Below, one piece after another: positions 26,393 to 35,400 of a DNA stretch of 64,000 bases. Below the pieces are notes generated by a model. The model saw only the letters and a list, made by a program, of their open reading frames with translations, searched no databases and had not been told where the DNA came from. Location: NCBI RefSeq assembly GCF_000306115.2, contig NZ_AKWX02000023.1:248001-312000 (forward strand). The letters are read 5' to 3'. Numbering within the stretch: position 1 is the first letter of the stretch; every line of letters begins with the position of its first letter. The DNA is from Leptospira wolffii serovar Khorat str. Khorat-H2. GTDB lineage: Bacteria > Spirochaetota > Leptospiria > Leptospirales > Leptospiraceae. The position numbers and the translations under genes are program-made.

Positions 26393-27673
26393 TTACCCGA
26401 TATCTCGAATCGGGAGATCGATCTCGAGGAGTACCATGAGGTTTTCTTCTTCGTTCAAAAAACTCATCACGTTAAAGGCGGTCACTCTGCCTTCGTGATT
26501 GGCGACTATTTTTTCCACAAGAGGTAGTCCTAATCCGTAATCCAAGCTGGGTATATCTTCGTGTACAAGCTTGGTCAATCTTGCAAACGGTTGAAATACG
26601 AATTCAGACTCTTCTTTTGGGATTCCGAGTCTTATTCCTTCCTCCGATTTGGGAGAATTCAGGATGGAGATCAGTAAGCGATCCTTATGCAAAGTGAAAA
26701 GAATATAGATTACTTTCTTCGGTTCGGAGAATTTTACCGCGTTCATCAATAATTCTCCGATCGCCATTCGGAAACTCTTCTCGTTGATTCCGATTTTATC
26801 CCTTACGTTCGCATATTTGTCCTCGCAGATCTTGATCGTAAGGGACTTGGAAGCGGCGAGATCGTTTAGTTTGACGATTTCCTCCGTGAATAGCCCGTGA
26901 ATCTGGGAAACGGCGAAATCCTCCTTGGTTTGGGTATTATGGATCAAATAGTCCATTTCGTTAAAGACTTCGATGATCTTAGAGGCTGATTCCGTATTGG
27001 CCGTGAGCATTTCGATTAGAGCGGTAGGAACTTCATAATGAGATCCTTGGTGTTTCGCTTTCTTTCGAATCAGGCTGACTACGGAAAGTAGAGCTCCGAA
27101 TCCGGAACCTTGGCTTAAGGAAGTTCTAATATTCGATATTAGATGCGAGTCCTTATTTCGCATATCCCGGCGGATCAAATCCTTTCGAAAGGAATTCCAG
27201 TCCAATTCGGCCTGGAGTTTGTCGAAACGCTCCCTTTCCACCGTCTTATGCAAGCGATTCATTTCCAGATTCTCCCTGGCTTTTTGGAAAATCTCCAGAA
27301 TTTCGGCTACGGAATCCTGTTCCGTAATACAGTCGAAGGCTCCTAAGCGTATGGCTCTTACGATGGTCCTGACGTCGAATTCTCTCAAACCGAATAAATA
27401 GATCGGATGCTGCCTGCCGGTAGCGGATCGCTTTACTAGGTTTTCGAATTCGCCGATCGTTAACTCGAAGTAAACGATGTCGAATATTTCATTAGTCGGA
27501 ATTTCATCGACACTAAAAACGGATCTCACATCCGTGAGTTTAATTTCCCCGCAGATTTTTTGCAGGAACTCCGACTTTTCTTTTTTTGTCCCGACTAACA
27601 ACACTTTTTCTTTGGGATAATAGTTGGGCTTGGAGGTGAGTGGTAACTCAGCCTCCTCTTCGATCATCATCAT
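26393..27673 (-). CDS. Receiver-like plus HATPase signalling protein without a phosphoacceptor His
   Basis: This 426-residue protein starts with a receiver-like domain (about 22-135) in which the usual phosphoacceptor Asp region reads IVYFELTIGE, so Glu70 stands near the Asp position. A helical middle contains SLSQGSGFGALLSVVSLIRKKAK (about 185-207), closely matching the gene at 25153-26361. An HATPase domain follows, with ELLMNAVKFS and LDYGLGLPLVEKI. No His phosphorylation motif is seen. It is convergent with its paralogue, which points to a related pair working in the same pathway. Function unknown. Confidence 0.65.
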   Translation of the reverse strand: MMMIEEEAELPLTSKPNYYPKEKVLLVGTKKEKSEFLQKICGEIKLTDVRSVFSVDEIPTNEIFDIVYFELTIGEFENLVKRSATGRQHPIYLFGLREFDVRTIVRAIRLGAFDCITEQDSVAEILEIFQKARENLEMNRLHKTVERERFDKLQAELDWNSFRKDLIRRDMRNKDSHLISNIRTSLSQGSGFGALLSVVSLIRKKAKHQGSHYEVPTALIEMLTANTESASKIIEVFNEMDYLIHNTQTKEDFAVSQIHGLFTEEIVKLNDLAASKSLTIKICEDKYANVRDKIGINEKSFRMAIGELLMNAVKFSEPKKVIYILFTLHKDRLLISILNSPKSEEGIRLGIPKEESEFVFQPFARLTKLVHEDIPSLDYGLGLPLVEKIVANHEGRVTAFNVMSFLNEEENLMVLLEIDLPIRDIG

Positions 27674-27977
27674 GGGACACCGTTCCTTTGCTAAGGAATA
27701 ATACGAATAACGTACTTTCTATTTTTCTCGAGTGAAGGAAGTGGCGATGAAAAATACAAATATTTAAATTATTGATTTTGTATACTAAGAGGGGGTAGTG
27801 GCAAAAAAATTAAAATATTCTTCTTTATGTTTTTCTCATTTTTTCCGAAAAGAATCGATTCTGAATACTTCTTTCGGATTACTTTTAGTAATCGTTATAA
27901 TGAAAATGTATTATGAAAATGAAAAACAATTTCTGCTCGTTGTCGAAGGCAGCATTCTTCTGAAATGCGGGGCGATT
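27674..27977. other. AT-rich gap between the kinase-like gene and the metal efflux operon
   Basis: About 300 bases, strongly AT-rich. A GTG-started frame from 27798 would encode 79 residues and overlap the end of the RND pump gene on the other strand; I consider it doubtful. A GTATACTAA element at about 27780-27788 resembles one upstream of cheD (GTATACTAA at 24477-24485), which may be a shared -10 element. Nothing else stands out. Confidence 0.35.
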
Positions 27978-30900
27978 TTATTGCGAACGGTATTCGTTAC
28001 GTGTGGCGAGATAAAAAATGCAAGGGAGATAGATTAGAGTAAATAACTCCATAGTCAGGCCTCCTACGATTACCGTAGCCAAGGGTCTCTGTATATCCGA
28101 CCCGATTCCGCTTGCGGTTGCAGCTGGAATCAATCCGAATAACGCCAGAAGAATGGTCATGAGTCTAGGGCGGAATTGCAGGGCCGCTCCTTTCAATACG
28201 GATTGTTTCAGATCGGGATGATCTCCTTCTCCGAGAATATGTAACATTCTGGAAACGAAAAGCACGCAGGTCATGGTGGAAATTCCGAAAAGGGAAACGA
28301 ATCCTACTCCTGCCGAAACGGAGAAATTCATTCCTCTCATGAGCAGAGCTAGGATTCCCCCAGTAATGGAAACTGGAATACCCGCCATAGATAAGAGAGC
28401 ATAACGCGGAGATCGGAATATTCCGTAAAGAAAGCAGAAAATCGCGACCAAAGTAGCCGGGATTACTATGCGTAAACGTTCTCCTGCTCGGGATAAATTC
28501 TCGAATTGCCCGCCCCAGCCCAATGTAACGCCTTCCGGAAGGCTTAGATGTTCCGCCAATTTTTCCTTCGCCTCCGAGACGAATCCCCCTTGGTCTCTGC
28601 CTCGAATATTCGTTCTGACGGAAATCTGCCTTTTCCCGTCCTGTCTTTGGATGATCGTGGGACCGTCCTTGAGTTCTATGGATGCCAGTTCCGCAAGAGG
28701 GATCCTGCCTCCGTTCGAGGAGGTCACGAGCAAATTTTTCACACTTTCCAGTGAAGAGCGAAAGTCGGTGCTATACCGGACAACGATATCGAATCTTTTG
28801 GAACCTTCGTAAACTTCTCCCACCTCGGTTCCGCCGATTGCGGCTTCCACCGTATCCAGAATTTCGGACGCGTTGATTCCGTATCTTGCAGATCTTCTTC
28901 TGTCCACTTCGATGGAAAGTTGAGCTTGGTCCCTTTCCTGCTCGATTCCGGAATCGGTTGCTCCCGGGATTTCTCGGATGAGTGAGAGAATTCTGTCCGC
29001 ATTATTTCTTAATGTAGGAAGATCCTCCCCGTTTAGAAAGATCGCAAGATCGGATACGCTTCCTGTGACGGATTCGGTCACATTGTCCAGAATCGGTTGG
29101 GAGAATAGAAGTTGGACTCCGGGAAGTTTCTCCCTCAGATCCTTTTCTATTCTTCTCAATAATTCCTGCTTAGAAATTTTTTCCTTCCAGAGTTCGTAGT
29201 CCTTTAAACCGACGAGGACCTCTAAACGGTTCGGACCGTAGGGGTCGGTGCCCTCGTCGTTTCTGCCTAGCTGACTTAAGACGGTTTCGACCTGCTCGTG
29301 TTGCAATAGGGAATCCTTCACGATCGGGAGGTATTTCTCCGCGGCTCTAAGATGCATTCCGACGGGAAAAAAGCATCGTATATTTACGGCCCCTTCGTCC
29401 AATTCCGGTAGGAACTCCGTTCCTAATTTGGAATATCCCAATGCGAACGCGAATCCTAAGAACAGGAAAGTGTAAAATACTGTTTTGCCGGGAGATTGGA
29501 TTCTCTTGGAGAGCAAGAAATGATATCCTTCCCGGATCTTATTTAGGATCGGATTTTCCCATTCCAACGAGGAATGAGAATAACTCTCCATCCTGGATCG
29601 ATACAAGAGCAGCATTAGAACCGGGATCACCGTGATCGTAAGCAATAGACTCCCCAATATCGCAAAGGAGAGCGTAAAGGCCATAGGAGAGAAGAGCTTC
29701 CCTTCTATTCTTTGGAATGTGAAGATCGGGAGATAAGCGAATATGATAATGGTTATGGAGAAGAAGATTTCCCTTCCGATTTCTCCGGCTGAAACGCTTG
29801 TCACTTCTAATAATTGGGAGAAGGACAATCCGGAAGGTTGCTTTTTCTTAGCTTCCGAATATTTGCGAAAAATATTCTCCACCATCACGACTGCACCGTC
29901 CACGATGATTCCGAAGTCTATGGCTCCCAAGGATAATAGGTTAGCCGGAATTCCGGTCAATTTCATCATTCCGAAACCGAATAAGAGGGAAACGGGAATG
30001 GTGAACGCTACTACAAGAGCGGATCTTACGCTTCCAAGAAAGAATATGAGCACAAGAGTTACTATGCTTACACCTTCGAAAAGAGTTCTGTAAACCGTCC
30101 GGACCGTGTATTTTACGAGTTCCGTGCGATCGTAAGTCGCTATGATGCGAACTCCTTTCGGCAGCGAATACTTATTTAGGAATTCTATCTTGGCCTGTAC
30201 TCTCCCTATGATCTCGGAAGGATTCTCTCCCCGGCGCATTGCGATGATTCCTTGCACTCCGGATTTTCTGGTGCGGATCTCTCCGGTTATTGGATTCCGC
30301 ATAACGTATTCGAAGATTCCGTCCGGTCGTCTAGGATATTCCTCGACCGAGGCCAGATTCTCGATATAAATGGGAGTTCCTCCCACAGCGGATACCACGA
30401 TATTATGAATATCCTCCTTGGACTGGATGGCTCCCAAACCTCTGACCATAAAGCCTTGGTCGCCTCTTGTGAGAATGTTCCCTCCCGTATTCCGATTATT
30501 GGACCGTACCGCATCCAAAAGATCGGATAATGTGAGATGGTAACGATACAATCTGTTAGGGGAGGTGATGATATGGTATTGCTTCTCCAGTCCTCCGAAG
30601 TTTACGATATCCGCAACTCCCGGAACCTGGCGGAGCGCCGGAATCACCGTCCAGTCTTGGATGGTTCTGAGCTGCATGGGGCTCCATTCCTCGTCCGCTT
30701 CCAAGGTATAACGGAAAATTTCTCCTACGGGACCGGTGAGAGGTGCGAGGGAAATCTCCGCTTCTTCCGGAAGATCTACATCTCTCAATCTCTCCAGCAC
30801 GAGTTGCCTCGCCATGAAATCGGAGACTCCGTCTTCGAATACGAATTGTAGAACGCTCAGGCCGAAAATGGTCTTGGATCTTCTCGTGAGTACGTAAGGA

Positions 30901-31127
30901 ACGGAGTTGAGTCCTCTTTCCAAAGGCAGGGTCACCCTTCTTTCCACTTCCGAAGCGGCGCGACCCGGTAATAGAGCGATAACGCTTACCTGAGTATCTC
31001 CTACATCCGGATAAGCTTCCTTCTTTAATTCGGTCCAGGACCAGAAACCGAATACTATGATACCGGATGCAAGCACCAGACTTGGGATCCGATTTCCTAA
31101 ACAGAAGTGGATTAACTTTTCGATCAT
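27978..31127 (-). CDS. CzcA-type heavy-metal RND efflux pump
   Basis: This 1049-residue inner-membrane pump has the twelve-helix RND layout with two large periplasmic loops. The fourth helix reads GAIDFGIIVDGAVVMVENIFR, the CzcA signature of divalent metal pumps (Asp, Asp, Glu proton-relay residues). The start YPDVGDTQVSV and LPGRAASEVERRVTLPLE blocks are typical of the HME group. It should drive Zn, Co or Cd out with proton import. Ion choice is by analogy only. It follows the adaptor gene, the adaptor stop lying one base before its start, so the operon is adaptor-pump coupled. Confidence 0.92.
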   Translation of the reverse strand: MIEKLIHFCLGNRIPSLVLASGIIVFGFWSWTELKKEAYPDVGDTQVSVIALLPGRAASEVERRVTLPLERGLNSVPYVLTRRSKTIFGLSVLQFVFEDGVSDFMARQLVLERLRDVDLPEEAEISLAPLTGPVGEIFRYTLEADEEWSPMQLRTIQDWTVIPALRQVPGVADIVNFGGLEKQYHIITSPNRLYRYHLTLSDLLDAVRSNNRNTGGNILTRGDQGFMVRGLGAIQSKEDIHNIVVSAVGGTPIYIENLASVEEYPRRPDGIFEYVMRNPITGEIRTRKSGVQGIIAMRRGENPSEIIGRVQAKIEFLNKYSLPKGVRIIATYDRTELVKYTVRTVYRTLFEGVSIVTLVLIFFLGSVRSALVVAFTIPVSLLFGFGMMKLTGIPANLLSLGAIDFGIIVDGAVVMVENIFRKYSEAKKKQPSGLSFSQLLEVTSVSAGEIGREIFFSITIIIFAYLPIFTFQRIEGKLFSPMAFTLSFAILGSLLLTITVIPVLMLLLYRSRMESYSHSSLEWENPILNKIREGYHFLLSKRIQSPGKTVFYTFLFLGFAFALGYSKLGTEFLPELDEGAVNIRCFFPVGMHLRAAEKYLPIVKDSLLQHEQVETVLSQLGRNDEGTDPYGPNRLEVLVGLKDYELWKEKISKQELLRRIEKDLREKLPGVQLLFSQPILDNVTESVTGSVSDLAIFLNGEDLPTLRNNADRILSLIREIPGATDSGIEQERDQAQLSIEVDRRRSARYGINASEILDTVEAAIGGTEVGEVYEGSKRFDIVVRYSTDFRSSLESVKNLLVTSSNGGRIPLAELASIELKDGPTIIQRQDGKRQISVRTNIRGRDQGGFVSEAKEKLAEHLSLPEGVTLGWGGQFENLSRAGERLRIVIPATLVAIFCFLYGIFRSPRYALLSMAGIPVSITGGILALLMRGMNFSVSAGVGFVSLFGISTMTCVLFVSRMLHILGEGDHPDLKQSVLKGAALQFRPRLMTILLALFGLIPAATASGIGSDIQRPLATVIVGGLTMELFTLIYLPCIFYLATRNEYRSQ

Positions 31128-31128
31128 A

Positions 31129-32160
31129 CTAAAATCCGAAACTCAATCCTTTCAGTAGAAAGGCGCCTTCGGTAACGACTTGATCTCCGGAAGAGAGGCC
31201 TTCGTTCACGATGGTTCGATCCTCTCCCGAGGTTCCTAATACGACCTGTCTTCTGCGAAATATACCGTCTCCTTCCGAAAGAAAAACGTAATTCTTTTCA
31301 TCCACCGTGATGATCGCTTGGTTCGGTAAAACGATGACGGAGGTTCTCGGATCTCCGAAATCCACGCGAGCGTACATTCCCGGAAGAATTTTCTCTTTGG
31401 GATTTCTAAGAGTAACCCTCACTTTTACGGTCCTAAGAGTGGGGTCTACGACTTCTCCCACGGCTTCCGCATGACCCTTGAATACCTTTCCCGGAAAGGA
31501 AGAAAATTGGATTCTCACTTCTTCTCCCTTTTGAACCTCGCTCAGTTGCGATTCGGGAACGTCGCAAATCAACCAAAGAGAAGGCCCGGAAACGCTATCC
31601 AATTCCTTCGGATTGAATCCGATGGATCTCAATTTGGATTCCGTCTCGGCGCTTTCCGCTTTCGCAATTGCGAAGTTGGATTCCGCTTCGGTTACTTCTC
31701 TTCCGGTTGCCGCCTGGTTCGCATACATGTCGCGGACTCTGGCCAAGTCCTTAAATGATTTTGCGGTCACAGCCCGACTTCTTTTATACTCCGCAAACAT
31801 TTGCGTCGTGTCCGCGGAATCGAATAGAATGATTTTCTCCCCCGAGTTTACGGAGGTATTGATGCTTGCAATTACACGAGCGGGGGCGATCACCGAAAAG
31901 GAAGCGTCTCCGACGCCCACTCTAAGAATGGACATTCTTGCGAGCCCGGAGGAATCGGGAGGGAAGGAGATCGTTTCTCCGTTATCCGAAACCTTAGGGC
32001 TGCGGTCCTTTTCCTGCTTCCATGCTTCCTTCAGTTTGTATGCGGAGAATTTGGAGTAACCCCAGAACCCTAAAATCACGATAACGAACAGTAGGACCCA
32101 ACGAATCGGTCTTCCCTGCAAATGAAGTTCGTAGAAGAACTTCCAACGGCTGGGATTCAT
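31129..32160 (-). CDS. RND periplasmic adaptor (CzcB/CusB-like)
   Basis: A 343-residue membrane fusion protein with an N-terminal anchor helix at about 20-35. The barrel-sandwich part begins SVIAPARVIASINTSVNSGEKIILF and is followed by the helical hairpin (VTAKSFKDLARVRDMYANQAATGREVTEAE). The beta-barrel block GKVFKGHAEAVGEVVDPTLRTVKVRV is a clear HlyD/CusB feature. It joins the pump to the outer-membrane channel. No His-rich metal-binding extension is seen. Start overlaps the channel gene's stop. Confidence 0.88.
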   Translation of the reverse strand: MNPSRWKFFYELHLQGRPIRWVLLFVIVILGFWGYSKFSAYKLKEAWKQEKDRSPKVSDNGETISFPPDSSGLARMSILRVGVGDASFSVIAPARVIASINTSVNSGEKIILFDSADTTQMFAEYKRSRAVTAKSFKDLARVRDMYANQAATGREVTEAESNFAIAKAESAETESKLRSIGFNPKELDSVSGPSLWLICDVPESQLSEVQKGEEVRIQFSSFPGKVFKGHAEAVGEVVDPTLRTVKVRVTLRNPKEKILPGMYARVDFGDPRTSVIVLPNQAIITVDEKNYVFLSEGDGIFRRRQVVLGTSGEDRTIVNEGLSSGDQVVTEGAFLLKGLSFGF

Positions 32161-33494
32161 TTGCCTTCTCCTGCGATCGTCCTACCGACCGTATAATTCA
32201 GATTTTCGATGGCATCTATCCTGTCTGAGCGAAGTCGGATCATCTTAATTGTGCTGTCGCTATAAGATTCGAAGAAATCGGAGAATTCTAGAATCGTAAT
32301 GTATCTTTTCTTGTAGTTCTCGATCATCATTCCCGCTAAATTCTTATAATCCTTCGTGAACGAGTTCCTATATTCCTGCAGGAGCCTATCCTTCTCTTTT
32401 GCCTGGCCCAAGGCAGATTTTACTTCCGCCTTTACTTTCAGGAATTTTTCCTCCAAGGCGGCCTTTTTCGCGGCGAGCACCGTTTCGGAGGATCGGATAT
32501 TTCCCTGGTTCCTATCGAAAACCGGTAGTGCGATGGAAACGGTAACCCCGTAGTAATTATTGATATAATTACCGGCGCGATCCCAGCTTCCTCCCAATGC
32601 CAAGTCCGGAACCGCCATGGCCTTTTGTAAGGAAAGATTCGTCTGCTCCGCTTTCACCGCGAGCTCCAATCCTTTCAGATCCGGTCTGTATTCCAAGGCG
32701 GCCTTGAGCAAATCCTCCGTTTCCAAAACCAAGGGAGAAGATTCCGAGGTCTCCGATTCGCTCCATATGGGAAAGATTTCCTCTTCGAAGGATTCCGGAT
32801 CGTTGAGTAGGACCCTCAAGGTCTCTTCCTTTTCCAGAATGATTTTGATAAGCTCGGAGCGATCCGTCTCCAGTCGGAACAGGATGGCCTTGAGTCGCAA
32901 GAGCTCCGCAAGAAGAAGTTCCCGACTCTTATAAACGTTTTCCGCTCCCACGATGGTTTTTCTTACTTGGGGAATGCTTTCCTCGTAGAATTCCAAGGAC
33001 TTGCGGGCGAAATAGAGTTGGAAGAAGGAGGAACGCAGCTCCAGTTTTAAAGATCGTAACGTATCGTAAAATGTCTGCTCGGCGATTTCCTTATTCCATT
33101 TCGCCAAACGGATTCTCTTATCCCTTTTGCCTGCAAGCACGAATAGTTGTTGGATCTGTATCGCGGTTTGTCCGTTCTTAGTGGTGTCTAAAACAACTCC
33201 CGTGTTCCGATTATAAGCGTTCTGGTCCATAAAGAAATTCGGGTTATCCCAAAGTCCTGCCTGGAGGACATCCCCTTTCTTGGATTCCACATCCATACGC
33301 GAAGCAAGAAGGGAGAGATTATTCCTGAGAAATAGATTCTCCGCGTCGATCAAACTGATTCGTTTTCCGGGAGAAGTCGAGGATGGGGGAGAGACCTTCG
33401 ATTCTTCTCCGGATCCTAAGGAATCTCCGGTGATCCCTAAGTATAAGGAAAATAAAAATAAGTATTGTATGAAATAATAATATATGCCGCGCAT
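32157..33494 (-). CDS. TolC-like outer membrane efflux channel (CzcC-like)
   Basis: The ATG at 33494, eight bases after GGAGG, gives 445 residues. A signal peptide (IYYYFIQYLFLFSLYLG) is followed by a Ser/Pro-rich linker and two repeats of the outer membrane efflux protein domain with long helices (AENLFLRNNLSLLASR; EYRPDLKGLELAVKAEQ). It should form the outer-membrane exit duct for the CzcA-like pump. The start overlap with its neighbours and the order CBA match czc operons. Confidence 0.88.
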   Translation of the reverse strand: MRGIYYYFIQYLFLFSLYLGITGDSLGSGEESKVSPPSSTSPGKRISLIDAENLFLRNNLSLLASRMDVESKKGDVLQAGLWDNPNFFMDQNAYNRNTGVVLDTTKNGQTAIQIQQLFVLAGKRDKRIRLAKWNKEIAEQTFYDTLRSLKLELRSSFFQLYFARKSLEFYEESIPQVRKTIVGAENVYKSRELLLAELLRLKAILFRLETDRSELIKIILEKEETLRVLLNDPESFEEEIFPIWSESETSESSPLVLETEDLLKAALEYRPDLKGLELAVKAEQTNLSLQKAMAVPDLALGGSWDRAGNYINNYYGVTVSIALPVFDRNQGNIRSSETVLAAKKAALEEKFLKVKAEVKSALGQAKEKDRLLQEYRNSFTKDYKNLAGMMIENYKKRYITILEFSDFFESYSDSTIKMIRLRSDRIDAIENLNYTVGRTIAGEGK

Positions 33495-33551
33495 TCGGAT
33501 CGCCTCCAATGGGACCGGATTCTTCCGGTCCGAATCGTAATTTCGAAAGAA

Positions 33552-33908
33552 TTAGATATAATAAGGAGGAGGGAGGTTCGTTAGGAACCTAGACAGAAAA
33601 TATTCGTTGCCCCGGGAGAGAGAGCGGTCTGCCCGTGCCGATAGGATTCTGAAGAAACGGAAATCTGAGTAGGTCTCGGTAGGATCGTATTCCGTGGAAT
33701 CCAAATCCTGGACGATAGAAACCTCGTCGTCGGTTTCCGAATGAAAGCGGATGGATTTTTTACCGGGAAAGGTCTTCTGGACCTTTAATTTTGTCTCGGA
33801 AAGATCTCCTTGCTCGTTCGAGTAAAAACCCAAGGAGAGAGCAAAATTAGCTAAGAATATGCAGAGTAGAAGGGCCTGAACCGATCGATTTCCCCTGAAA
33901 TTCCGCAT
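33552..33908 (-). CDS. Small exported protein at the head of the metal efflux operon
   Basis: A 118-residue protein with a signal peptide (about 10-28, QALLLCIFLANFALSLG) and a mature part rich in Asp, Glu, Ser and Tyr. No known domain is recognised. It lies 57 bases upstream of the channel gene and in the same direction, so it is probably the first gene of the efflux operon. By position it resembles the small periplasmic proteins of czc loci (such as CzcI), but sequence gives no support for homology. Confidence 0.55.
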   Translation of the reverse strand: MRNFRGNRSVQALLLCIFLANFALSLGFYSNEQGDLSETKLKVQKTFPGKKSIRFHSETDDEVSIVQDLDSTEYDPTETYSDFRFFRILSARADRSLSRGNEYFLSRFLTNLPPPYYI

Positions 33909-33946
33909 ACCGAATTCAGAATACCGGGAACCGATTCTTTGGAAAG

Positions 33947-33980
33947 AAAAAAACGCCTGCCTCCGCGGAGGAAACAGGCG
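33947..33980 (-). terminator. Rho-independent terminator of the thiolase gene
   Basis: On the minus strand CGCCTG (33980-33975) and CAGGCG (33959-33954) form the outer stem. An inner palindrome CCTCCGCGGAGG extends the structure. A long T run (complement of the A run at 33947-33953) follows directly. It lies about 19 bases after the thiolase stop. Confidence 0.8.
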
Positions 33981-33998
33981 CTGAAGAAAAGGGAAAGA

Positions 33999-35210
33999 TT
34001 AAATTCTTTCGATGATGGTCGCGATTCCCATTCCTCCCCCGATACAAAGGGTCATGAGAGCGTAACGTTTATTTCTTCTTTCCAACTCGTCCAGAGCGGT
34101 TCCGAGAAGAATGGCCCCCGTCGCTCCGAGAGGGTGACCGAGCGCGATCGCTCCTCCGTTTACGTTGATCTTTTCCATGGGGATTCCCAAACTTTTTTGG
34201 GTATAGAGAACTACGGAAGCGAAGGCTTCGTTGATTTCCCATAGATCGATATCTTCTACTTTTAGACCGGCGGCTTGCAGAGCCTTCTTGGATGCGGAGA
34301 CGGGACCCGTTAGCATGATGGTGGGGTCCTCGCCGGTCGCAACGGTCGCGAGAATTTTGGCTCTAGGCTTCAGGCCGAATTTTTTGACTCCTTCGTCGTT
34401 AGCGATTAGAACGGACGCGGCACCGTCCACGATCCCGGAGGAATTACCCAGGGTATGGATATGATTGATCTTTCCCACTTCGGGATAGGATCTGAGCGCG
34501 ATCGCATCCAATTCTTTCTCACCCACCGTTTTGAAGACGGCGCCCAGTCCGGAAAGGAAAGCGTAATCGGATTCGATACGAGGGTTCTCGTCCGTGTCCA
34601 CTACGCTTCCATCCTCCAATTTAATCGGGATGATGGATTTCTTGAAGACACCTTCTTTGATCGCTTTGTCCGCTTTTAGCTGGGAGGATTCGGCGAATTT
34701 ATCCGCCTCTTCTCTGGAAATATTGTATTTCGTAGCGATCAGGTCCGCGGAGATCCCTTGTGGAACCAGATTATAATGCTTTTGAATATTAGGGTTTCCT
34801 ATATTAAAATCCCTGTCTCCTAGGTCGGCACCCATCTTTACGCGGCTCATGGATTCCACGCCGCCTCCTAAACCCACTGCCATCGCTCCGGATTGGACGT
34901 GATTGGCGATATTGTTCACCGCTTGTAGTCCCGATCCGCAGAATCTGTTAACGGTATAACCGGGAACCGAATTAGGCCATTGCGCTGCCATGACAGCATA
35001 ACGCGCAATACAGGCCGCTTGGTCGTCCACTTGGGAGACGCAACCTAATACGACTTCTTCCACAACTTCCGGTTTAAGGCCGTTTCTTTCCTGGATGGCT
35101 TTTAATGTGCTGGCTGAAAGTTCTTGGGGATGGACGGAGGCGAGAGTTCCTCTCTTTTTCCCTTTTCCGCGAGGGGTGCGAACCGCATCGATAACGTATG
35201 CGTTGGACAT
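33999..35210 (-). CDS. Acetyl-CoA acetyltransferase (thiolase)
   Basis: A 403-residue thiolase. The active-site Cys is in [12 protein letters not shown] (about residue 92), the His in [15 protein letters not shown] and the second Cys in LCIGGGMG near the end. It can work in beta-oxidation (FadA) or in acetoacetyl-CoA formation; lack of neighbouring fadB leaves this open. The start [16 protein letters not shown] is standard. Upstream lie two palindromes that may bind a fatty-acid-type repressor. Confidence 0.88.
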   Translation of the reverse strand: MSNAYVIDAVRTPRGKGKKRGTLASVHPQELSASTLKAIQERNGLKPEVVEEVVLGCVSQVDDQAACIARYAVMAAQWPNSVPGYTVNRFCGSGLQAVNNIANHVQSGAMAVGLGGGVESMSRVKMGADLGDRDFNIGNPNIQKHYNLVPQGISADLIATKYNISREEADKFAESSQLKADKAIKEGVFKKSIIPIKLEDGSVVDTDENPRIESDYAFLSGLGAVFKTVGEKELDAIALRSYPEVGKINHIHTLGNSSGIVDGAASVLIANDEGVKKFGLKPRAKILATVATGEDPTIMLTGPVSASKKALQAAGLKVEDIDLWEINEAFASVVLYTQKSLGIPMEKINVNGGAIALGHPLGATGAILLGTALDELERRNKRYALMTLCIGGGMGIATIIERI

Positions 35211-35223
35211 GATTTTCTCCTAT

Positions 35224-35267
35224 AACGAAAGCCGTTCGTTTATTATTGAACTCTCGTTCAAGAACGA
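35224..35267. promoter_or_regulatory. Pair of palindromic operators upstream of the thiolase gene
   Basis: AACGAA-AGCCG-TTCGTT lies at 35224-35240 and TCGTTC-AA-GAACGA at 35254-35267. Both are perfect inverted repeats built from the same GAACGA/TCGTTC half-site. An outer GAACT/AGTTC pair (35248-35252 and 35270-35274) surrounds the second. The position, 14-57 bases before the start codon, suggests repression of the thiolase gene by a dimeric regulator, perhaps of the TetR type used for fatty-acid genes. The regulator is not identified. Confidence 0.6.
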
Positions 35268-35400
35268 ATAGTTCCTACGGTTTGAGTTTAGGACGAAGGA
35301 GGGAAAAGCAAGCCGTTTTGCTCGGAAGTTTCTTCTCTAGTTTTGGAGAAAAACTTTTTTCGAATACGAAATATAGGAGTGAACGTCGTTTGCCTAGGAA

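Noticed and set aside
27798..28037. Plus-strand 79-codon frame at the end of the CzcA-like gene
   Set aside because: GTG start with a ribosome binding site only two bases away, AT-driven composition, and overlap with the pump gene. A real small membrane protein is not excluded.
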